This document shows, piece by piece, positions 1-3,776 of a DNA stretch of 7,506 bases (the stretch's first letter is position 1; each line of letters begins with the position of its first letter). Under the pieces are notes generated by a model. That model was not told the origin of the DNA. It worked only from the letters and a program-made list of their open reading frames with translations, and did no database searches. Origin of the DNA: Gallionellaceae bacterium (GTDB lineage: Bacteria > Pseudomonadota > Gammaproteobacteria > Burkholderiales > Gallionellaceae). The stretch covers positions 1 to 7,506 of the forward strand of contig JAKFXW010000065.1 in assembly GCA_021731185.1 (NCBI GenBank), given 5' to 3'. Both the position numbers and the translations under genes were made by a program.

Positions 1-436
1 GCGCGGTGACCGACACCACTGCCGGGAAGCGGCTGCCATCCTTGCGGATGTAGGTCAGCTCGTAAATGTCCTCGATGCCGCGTGAGGCCTTGAATACCAG
101 CGCCTCGAAGCCCGGCGTAATCGGCGTACCCAGTTCTGCGCTCAACACCTTGGCGCGTGTCACCATCTCCTGTGGATCGGAAATATCGGCCGGCGTGATC
201 TTGTTCATCACCTCGGCAGCAGCGTAGCCCAGCATGTGCTCGGCACCGACGTTAAAAATCTGGATCACGCCCTTCGCGTCGGTGGCGATGCTGGAAAAAT
301 TGGCGCTGTTGAAGATCGCGTTCTGCAGCGCCCCGGTTTTAAGCAAGGTCTTCTGGTGTCGAACCTCGGTGATGCGCTTGGCCTTGCCCGCAGTGGGGCT
401 AAGAATGGCTGGTGGTGGAATTTTCTTGGGCATCAT
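1..436 (-). CDS. PAS-domain sensor/signalling protein, N-terminal part (cut by window edge)
   Basis: Reading the minus strand from ATG at 436 gives an open frame of 145 codons that continues past the left edge, so only the N-terminus is present. Residues 1-30 are a basic, proline-containing, non-membrane leader. From about residue 32 there is a PAS fold: IATDAKGVIQIFNVGAEHMLGY is the usual first half (core strand and helix, with the N-G-A-E-x-M-L-G-Y signature). ELTYIRKDGSRFPAVVSVTA near residue 130 is the usual last strands. Such PAS modules head histidine kinases, diguanylate cyclases or chemoreceptors; the output domain lies outside the window, so its role is unknown. No signal peptide or transmembrane segment precedes the PAS, so this part is probably cytoplasmic. 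Two adjacent ATGs occur (436 and 433). The AAAGG upstream is 3 nt from the first and 6 nt from the second, so 433 may be the true start. Sure of PAS, unsure of output type. Confidence 0.85.
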   Translation of the reverse strand, partial: MMPKKIPPPAILSPTAGKAKRITEVRHQKTLLKTGALQNAIFNSANFSSIATDAKGVIQIFNVGAEHMLGYAAAEVMNKITPADISDPQEMVTRAKVLSAELGTPITPGFEALVFKASRGIEDIYELTYIRKDGSRFPAVVSVTA

Positions 437-527
437 TAACCTTTAAGTTAAAGCGCAGATTCGTTTGGCGGGTCACGTGACCGACGGTGCGAGTAGCGCC
501 TTGCCTGCTTATACGCTCATTCTGAGC

Positions 528-555
528 AAAAAACGCTTGCTTTTGCTTGCATGCG
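528..555 (-). terminator. Probable rho-independent terminator of the Crp/Fnr gene
   Basis: Read on the minus strand, CGCATGC (555-549) pairs with GCAAGCG (540-534) across an 8-nt loop with one A-A mismatch, and is followed at once by six T (533-528). It lies about 100 nt past the stop codon of the Crp/Fnr gene and ahead of the PAS gene, so it would separate the two transcripts. The stem is short, hence moderate confidence. Confidence 0.5.
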
Positions 556-579
556 TCGGTGAGAAAAATCGAGTCCATC

Positions 580-616
580 AATATGAACTTGAACAGGAAA
601 TATGAACTTGAGCAGG
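580..616. repeat. Tandem direct repeat, 19-bp period
   Basis: AATATGAACTTGAACAGG (580-597) is followed by AATATGAACTTGAGCAGG (599-616): 17 of 18 bases are identical. The two copies are less than two helical turns apart, in the 3' flank of the regulator gene. It could be a paired protein-binding site or a simple slippage duplication; the sequence does not decide. Confidence 0.6.
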
Positions 617-652
617 CGCGTTCCAGTGTAAGTGATCAAGCTGACCATTTTC

Positions 653-668
653 TGTGCGTTACCGCACA
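653..668. promoter_or_regulatory. CRP-like 16-bp palindrome (operator candidate) across the crp-like stop codon
   Basis: TGTGCGTTACCGCACA is a perfect inverted repeat with 6-bp arms and a 4-bp centre. Its layout TGTGC-N6-GCACA matches the classic CRP site TGTGA-N6-TCACA in length and symmetry, with the fifth base of each half changed from A to C. It differs at one base from the copy at 1742-1757. It overlaps the stop codon (659-661) of the adjacent Crp/Fnr-family gene. Binding by that regulator is inferred from geometry and neighbourhood. Confidence 0.6.
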
Positions 669-1444
669 CAAGGCAGAGATTTCATGCCAGGGTGACTACG
701 CACACCGTATAGTAAACGATCCTGTTCTTTTTTGACTACCGCATAACATTCACATGCGCGAGACTCCAATCCTGGCCGCTTAAGCACGGTGATGTGCCCA
801 CGGCGGTAACTGATCAATCCGGCACGCTGCAAATTCCCAGCGGCTTCGGTTATACCTTCACGGCGTACACCCAGCATGCCGGCGATCAATTCCTGTGTGA
901 TGGTCAATTCATTCGTGGGTAAACGATCGAGAGTCAGCAACAGCCAGCGACACAATTGCTGTTCCACCGAATGATGCCGGTTGCAGGCTGCTGTTTGCGC
1001 TATCTGAGTAATTAACGCCTGGGTATAACGCAGCAATAATTTTTGCAGCGCTCCGGCACGACGCCCCCCAGCGCGATTGAATTCCTCCATCATCACCGAC
1101 GCTTTTAAGCGGTAACCCCACCCCCCAGTCTGCACGATAGCCCGGCTGGGCGTGGTATTGCCGCCCATGAACAGTGAAATTCCGAGCAGGCCTTCATTCC
1201 CCACCCCTGCAATTTCCGCCGATGCGCCATCTTCCATGACGTAATGCAGGGACAAGATAACGGTCGTTGGAAAGTAGGCGTGTTGCAATTGGCCACCGGA
1301 TTCATAGAGAACATCTCCAAGTGGCATAGCAATCAACTCCAGATGAGAGGAGAGACGGGCTAGTATTTCTGCAGGCAGGGCGGCGAGCAGATAGTTTTGG
1401 CAGAGTGAGAGGGGCGTTGCCGTCGGCATATAATTATTGGGCAT
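659..1444 (-). CDS. Crp/Fnr-family transcriptional regulator
   Basis: A 261-residue protein, slightly longer than E. coli CRP. Residues ~20-115 form a cyclic-nucleotide-binding-like beta barrel (VLYESGGQLQHAYFPTT; NEGLLGISLFMGG...PSRAIV in the position of the phosphate-binding cassette). The cassette is not the canonical cAMP one (SRA instead of RSA), so the ligand is unknown and may not be cAMP. No Fnr-type cysteine cluster for an Fe-S centre is evident. A dimerisation helix follows at ~125-155. A C-terminal winged helix-turn-helix spans ~160-225, with HHSVEQQLCRWLL and recognition helix VRREGITEAAGNL at 193-205. The R-E pair that reads DNA in CRP is kept, but the residue I align with CRP Arg185 is Glu. 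The protein is cytosolic and DNA-binding. The start at 1444 has a weak GAAG upstream; ATG at 1429 is a less likely alternative with no visible Shine-Dalgarno. Its targets are unknown; the paired palindromes at 653 and 1742 suggest local control. Confidence 0.92.
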   Translation of the reverse strand: MPNNYMPTATPLSLCQNYLLAALPAEILARLSSHLELIAMPLGDVLYESGGQLQHAYFPTTVILSLHYVMEDGASAEIAGVGNEGLLGISLFMGGNTTPSRAIVQTGGWGYRLKASVMMEEFNRAGGRRAGALQKLLLRYTQALITQIAQTAACNRHHSVEQQLCRWLLLTLDRLPTNELTITQELIAGMLGVRREGITEAAGNLQRAGLISYRRGHITVLKRPGLESRACECYAVVKKEQDRLLYGVRSHPGMKSLPCVR

Positions 1445-1535
1445 GTAGCACTTCGCTATTTAGTACTACTTATTAAAGATGGTAAGGCTGGAGCATTGTT
1501 GCACATGATAGTGTCTTCTGGAAGACATACATTAA

Positions 1536-1696
1536 GGAAGCACTGATTTAATCCCACATGGCCAGCGTGTGTTGTTTGGGCTGTGTCAACTTTGCACTCA
1601 ATTTATTGAGTAGCAAATTACCTGACTTTGTTATCAGCCCATTACAACCACGGCGTACCCCTTTTGCGGGTACATGAGGATTAAATCAGTGCTTCC
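1536..1696. mobile_element. 161-bp miniature inverted-repeat element (IS5-like ends)
   Basis: The ends are perfect 19-bp inverted repeats: GGAAGCACTGATTTAATCC at 1536-1554 and its complement at 1678-1696. Flanks are TTAA (1532-1535) and CTAA (1697-1700), both fitting the YTAR target of the IS5 group but differing in one base; the inner TAA is shared. The interior is too short for a transposase and has two hairpins: CTCAA/TTGAG, and GTACCC/GGGTAC near the right end. This suggests a non-autonomous element or internally deleted IS moved by a transposase encoded elsewhere. The family assignment rests on target-site form and the GG-start terminus, not on a database match. Confidence 0.75.
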
Positions 1697-1741
1697 CTAA
1701 GTACCAATGAGTGATTCTAATATACTCATAACGGTGCTTAA

Positions 1742-1757
1742 TGTGCGCTACCGCACA
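1742..1757. promoter_or_regulatory. CRP-like 16-bp palindrome (operator candidate), second copy
   Basis: TGTGCGCTACCGCACA is the same TGTGC-N6-GCACA palindrome as at 653-668, identical at 15 of 16 bases, the change being in the non-palindromic centre. It lies 275 bp upstream of the DUF3494 start and about 300 bp upstream of the regulator's own start, between two miniature insertions. It could control either divergent gene. A TATACT at 1721-1726 just before it would place it downstream of a possible start point, which would suit repression, but that promoter has no clear -35. Confidence 0.6.
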
Positions 1758-1817
1758 GAGCACCTCCGGCGTGAGAACGACAATCCTACTGTCGATGTTT
1801 GGATTCAGCAGCGTTAG

Positions 1818-1870
1818 GGAGGCACTGATTTAATCCTCCATGAGCCATGTGGGATTAAATCAGTGCCTCC
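1818..1870. mobile_element. 53-bp solo/deleted copy of the same inverted-repeat element
   Basis: GGAGGCACTGATTTAATCC (1818-1836) is mirrored perfectly at 1852-1870, leaving only 15 bp between the arms. It is flanked by exact 4-bp duplications TTAG (1814-1817 and 1871-1874), a YTAR target. Bases inside the arms show its left end matching the right end of the 161-bp element (ATCCTC-ATG) and its right end matching that element's left end (ATCCCACATGGC). It is therefore an inverted, internally deleted relative. On either strand it would form a strong hairpin. Confidence 0.75.
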
Positions 1871-2031
1871 TTAGGTCTTAATGTGGGTTTGGTAAAGACT
1901 GCTGAAAGAATTTGACATCGACGTGAAGTAAAGAATGCCAGTGTTACGGTTGCGGTGTACTCAAGACTTATAACCACATGGGGTTCTTTACTAAATTTAT
2001 TGTGGCAAAAACTTTTTTATGGAGACTTATC

Positions 2032-2946
2032 ATGAATCATCGTTTAATGAAGCATCGTCAAAAACATTTCTCCGCACGCCTGATTGTACTGGCCGCGTTA
2101 CTGATTGCTCCGCTTCAGGGAGCATGGGCTCAGACCGCATCAACTGCGCCATCATTGGGTGCAGCATCCAACTTCACAGTCCTGAGCGCAGCGCCTGGTG
2201 GGGGTGGAGCGGTGACTTGCACCGACTCCACGGTCAACGGAGACGTGGGTTCTTCCGGTTCCATGGCTTCGGTCGTTCAGACCGGCTGCACGATTAATGG
2301 GGCGATCGTTGCGCCAGTTTCCGCTCAGGTTGTAACTGACTTCAACAGCGCATACGACCAGTACGCGTCCGTTGCTTGTACCGGAACATTGGAAACTGCT
2401 TATACGGGCGCGACGCTCACGCTCGCACCAGGCGTCTACTGTAGCGCTGCAGCTGTAACGTTCACAGATTCCACGTTGACGTTAGACGGGCAAGGCGATG
2501 CAAACGCGGCCTGGATTTTCAAGATTGGCACCAGCGGCACCGGTGCTCTGACCGGCACCAACTTCTCGGTGGTTATGGTGAACAGTGCGCAGGCATGTAA
2601 CGTGACTTGGTGGGTAGCCGAAGCTGCAACCATGACAACGTCCGCCTTCCAAGGCACCATTCTTGCAGGTGCAGCTGTCACCCTGACTGGTCTGGCCGGT
2701 ACAACTACCCCATTCTTCGGGGATGTCCTGGCCAAAGCCGCTGTCACGTTGACTAACATCACTATCACAGGCTGCATGGGCAAGGGTAATAACAAGGGTC
2801 ATAAAGGGCATAAAAAATGCAATCAGGGAGTGGGCAACGGTTCTGAGGGCTGCGATCCGGGCAACTCAAATCAGGGCAATCCCTTCGGTTCGAACGACGA
2901 ACTCGGCGGAGTGCCCGGCGACCCGGGCAAGGGTGGCAATAACTAA
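2032..2946 (+). CDS. Exported DUF3494 (ice-binding-protein-like) protein
   Basis: The start at 2032 is chosen because GGAGA (2021-2025) lies 6 nt upstream and because it yields a classic signal peptide: basic MNHRLMKHRQKHFSAR, a hydrophobic stretch LIVLAALLIAPL, then AWA at 31-33 with likely cleavage before Gln34. The frame is open back to 1978 but that extension has no ribosome-binding site. Residues ~42-248 form one DUF3494 domain, the beta-helix family that includes bacterial and algal ice-binding proteins. Recognisable parts are LGAASNFTVLS, TVNGDVG, LTLAPGVY, LTLDGQGDANAAWIFKIG, NSAQACNVTWWV and FQGTILAGAAVTL. Residues ~249-304 are a low-complexity Gly/Asn/Asp/Pro tail with a Lys/His-rich start and a CNQGVGNGSEGCDPGN segment. 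Eight cysteines in the mature part suggest disulfides. Many family members are not shown to bind ice and may be adhesins, so the role is open. A terminator follows directly, so it appears monocistronic. Confidence 0.9.
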   Translation: MNHRLMKHRQKHFSARLIVLAALLIAPLQGAWAQTASTAPSLGAASNFTVLSAAPGGGGAVTCTDSTVNGDVGSSGSMASVVQTGCTINGAIVAPVSAQVVTDFNSAYDQYASVACTGTLETAYTGATLTLAPGVYCSAAAVTFTDSTLTLDGQGDANAAWIFKIGTSGTGALTGTNFSVVMVNSAQACNVTWWVAEAATMTTSAFQGTILAGAAVTLTGLAGTTTPFFGDVLAKAAVTLTNITITGCMGKGNNKGHKGHKKCNQGVGNGSEGCDPGNSNQGNPFGSNDELGGVPGDPGKGGNN

Positions 2947-2967
2947 GCCTGTAATCACGAAGAATGG

Positions 2968-2996
2968 AAAAAGGATCCGCGAGGATCCTTTTTTTT
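2968..2996 (+). terminator. Rho-independent terminator, probably bidirectional
   Basis: AAAAAGGATCC (2968-2978), loop GCGA, GGATCCTTTTT (2983-2993), with T continuing to 2996. The perfect 11-bp stem starts 21 nt after the DUF3494 stop codon. Because the 5' arm begins with five A, the minus strand also shows a stem followed by T, so it can end the convergent tRNA transcript as well. Confidence 0.92.
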
Positions 2997-3102
2997 GACG
3001 GCTGTTTGGGTGAAAATTTATCGGTTTGATTACCTATGACGAACCATGCTTCATTAACCCCTGTGCCTATTAGTTCTTCCATTAAGCATAGGTCGTCATG
3101 AT

Positions 3103-3179
<77 letters not shown>

Positions 3180-3188
3180 AAGACAGCG

Positions 3189-3197
3189 ATTATATCA
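3189..3197 (-). promoter_or_regulatory. Extended -10 element upstream of tRNA-Pro
   Basis: On the minus strand TGATATAAT (3197-3189) is a consensus extended -10 (TG-N-TATAAT) ending 9 nt before the tRNA-Pro 5' end. No good -35 is present. It may give tRNA-Pro its own transcript in addition to read-through from the upstream tRNAs. Confidence 0.4.
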
Positions 3198-3235
3198 GCG
3201 CATAAAACTACGCGGACAGAAACTTACTATATATA

Positions 3236-3309
3236 TGGAGGCGGAGGTCGGAATCGAACCGGCGTACACGGCTTTGCAGGCCGCTGCATGACCACTCTGC
3301 CACTCCGCC
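3236..3309 (-). tRNA. tRNA-Cys (anticodon GCA)
   Basis: On the minus strand GGCGGAG (3309-3303) pairs with CTCCGCC (3246-3240), then U73 and an encoded CCA (3238-3236). The anticodon loop CTGCAAA gives GCA for cysteine. The D arm (TGGCAGAGTGGTCATGCA) and the GGTTCGATTCC T arm are standard. It is 74 nt long. Confidence 0.97.
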
Positions 3310-3341
3310 ATGATGCGAGTGTAGTACAGCGAAAAAAATAA

Positions 3342-3381
3342 GGGAAAGCGCTTTGTTATCCATAAACTGGAGCGCTTTCCC
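3342..3381 (-). terminator. Terminator-like hairpin between tRNA-Gly and tRNA-Cys
   Basis: GGGAAAGCGCT and AGCGCTTTCCC form a perfect 11-bp stem (arms 3371-3381 and 3342-3352). On the minus strand this is followed by TTATTTTTTTC, a proper U-tract. The 18-nt loop has a small inner CCA/TGG pairing. It begins 6 nt after tRNA-Gly and precedes tRNA-Cys by about 30 nt, so it should stop or attenuate transcription after the first tRNA. Confidence 0.75.
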
Positions 3382-3387
3382 GTTAGC

Positions 3388-3463
<76 letters not shown>

Positions 3464-3479
3464 AAAAAATGAAGTCCGC

Positions 3480-3507
3480 ATTATAGGCATATTGCCGCTT
3501 GTGTCAA
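3480..3507 (-). promoter_or_regulatory. Consensus sigma70 promoter for the tRNA-Gly(-Cys-Pro) unit
   Basis: On the minus strand a perfect -35 TTGACA (3507-3502) and perfect -10 TATAAT (3485-3480) are separated by 16 bp. The bases after the -10 (GCGGAC) form a GC-rich discriminator typical of stable-RNA promoters under growth-rate/stringent control. The start point would fall about 10 nt before tRNA-Gly. Confidence 0.88.
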
Positions 3508-3508
3508 G

Positions 3509-3540
3509 GCAAGGCGCGTAGCGGCAAGGCCACGCCTTGC
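3509..3540. repeat. Inverted repeat upstream of the tRNA promoter
   Basis: GCAAGGCG (3509-3516) and CGCCTTGC (3533-3540) form an 8-bp perfect stem with a 16-nt loop. It abuts the -35 of the tRNA promoter on its upstream side. The loop repeats the GCAAGG core. The function is unknown. Confidence 0.5.
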
Positions 3541-3554
3541 ATAGCGTCGCTCGC

Positions 3555-3570
3555 TACTTAAATATTGTGT
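3555..3570. promoter_or_regulatory. NrdR-box-like sequence (weak candidate)
   Basis: TACTTAAATATTGTGT matches the right half of the NrdR box (remembered as ACACWATATATWGTGT) fully over ATATTGTGT but the left half poorly. A TACACAAC at 3587-3594 gives a second, inverted TTGTGT/ACACAA half site. NrdR commonly represses ribonucleotide reductase genes, and the next plus-strand gene is one. The match is imperfect and may be chance. Confidence 0.25.
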
Positions 3571-3598
3571 GCTGAAGGGTAAACATTACACAACTCAT

Positions 3599-3739
3599 GG
3601 GCATCTCTAAAAATCCAAACTACGTTGCGATACCGCGTTGCTCAAAAAATTTAAATGCTTACATATCAAACATATGCCGCGCACTTAAATTTTTATCGCG
3701 CCTTGTCTCGCTTAGTATTTTGAATTTTTAGAAGTACCC
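3599..3739. mobile_element. 141-bp near-palindromic miniature insertion element
   Basis: The outer 26 bp of each end match in inverted orientation at 20 positions (GGGCATCTCTAAAAATCC on the left, GGGTACTTCTAAAAATTC read inward from the right). An inner inverted pair AAAAATTTAAATGC / AAAAATTTAAGTGC adds a second paired block, so the whole element can fold as one long imperfect hairpin. It is flanked by an exact TCAT duplication (3595-3598 and 3740-3743). There is no reading frame for a transposase. This fits a MITE-like element. Its right end borders the nrdJ promoter. Confidence 0.7.
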
Positions 3740-3749
3740 TCATTATAAT
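3720..3749 (+). promoter_or_regulatory. Candidate sigma70 promoter of nrdJ
   Basis: A perfect TATAAT (3744-3749) lies 28 bp before the first nrdJ start codon. TTGAAT (3720-3725) is 18 bp upstream of it as a possible -35. The -35 falls inside the terminal repeat of the 141-bp insertion, whereas the -10 lies just outside it, overlapping the last base of the duplicated target TCAT. The insertion may therefore have supplied part of the promoter. Confidence 0.45.
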
Positions 3750-3776
3750 GAGCTCCGACATGAATAAATTTACATA

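Larger units (their letters stand above)
437..658. other. Intergenic region between PAS gene and crp-like gene
   Basis: No convincing gene is seen here. It contains a likely terminator for the upstream minus-strand regulator gene (528-555), a 19-bp-period direct repeat (580-616), a GGTCACGTGACC palindrome at 471-482 and, at its right edge, part of the CRP-like palindrome at 653-668. Short reading frames exist on both strands but lack ribosome-binding sites and resemble nothing I know. Confidence 0.6.
1445..2031. other. Gene-free divergent region between crp-like and DUF3494 genes
   Basis: No coding sequence is visible in 587 bp. It serves as upstream region for both the minus-strand regulator and the plus-strand exported protein. 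It holds two related inverted-repeat insertions (1536-1696, 1818-1870) and, between them, the CRP-like palindrome (1742-1757) and a small CGACA/TGTCG hairpin (about 1773-1790). A TTGACA at 1912-1917 has no good partner; TATAAC at 1969-1974 is a possible -10 for the DUF3494 gene, with only a poor -35. The promoters are therefore not resolved. Confidence 0.7.
3464..3776. other. Divergent regulatory region between tRNA-Gly and nrdJ
   Basis: There is no gene in these 313 bp. Going away from tRNA-Gly it holds the tRNA promoter, a GCAAGGCG/CGCCTTGC inverted repeat (3509-3516 with 3533-3540), an AT-rich NrdR-like half site (3555-3570), the 141-bp palindromic insertion (3599-3739) and the likely nrdJ promoter. 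No cobalamin-riboswitch B12 box is recognisable, although the downstream enzyme needs B12. Confidence 0.7.

Noticed and set aside
471..482. Perfect 12-bp palindrome GGTCACGTGACC upstream of the PAS gene
   Set aside because: About two perfect 12-bp palindromes are expected by chance in 7.5 kb, and no second copy is present; kept only as a note.
1912..1940. Perfect TTGACA as -35 for the DUF3494 gene
   Set aside because: The sequence 16-18 bp downstream (around AATGCC) is not a credible -10, so no promoter was called.
2436..2811. Two long minus-strand frames opposite the DUF3494 gene
   Set aside because: They are antisense shadows of a well-supported gene with signal peptide, domain motifs and terminator; the products show no recognisable motifs.
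3509..3739. Repeats here as a CRISPR array
   Set aside because: The repeats are inverted, not regularly spaced direct repeats with unique spacers, and no cas gene is nearby.
3464..3776. Cobalamin riboswitch upstream of the B12-dependent reductase
   Set aside because: No B12-box-like sequence or fitting leader structure was found; the space is largely the palindromic insertion.
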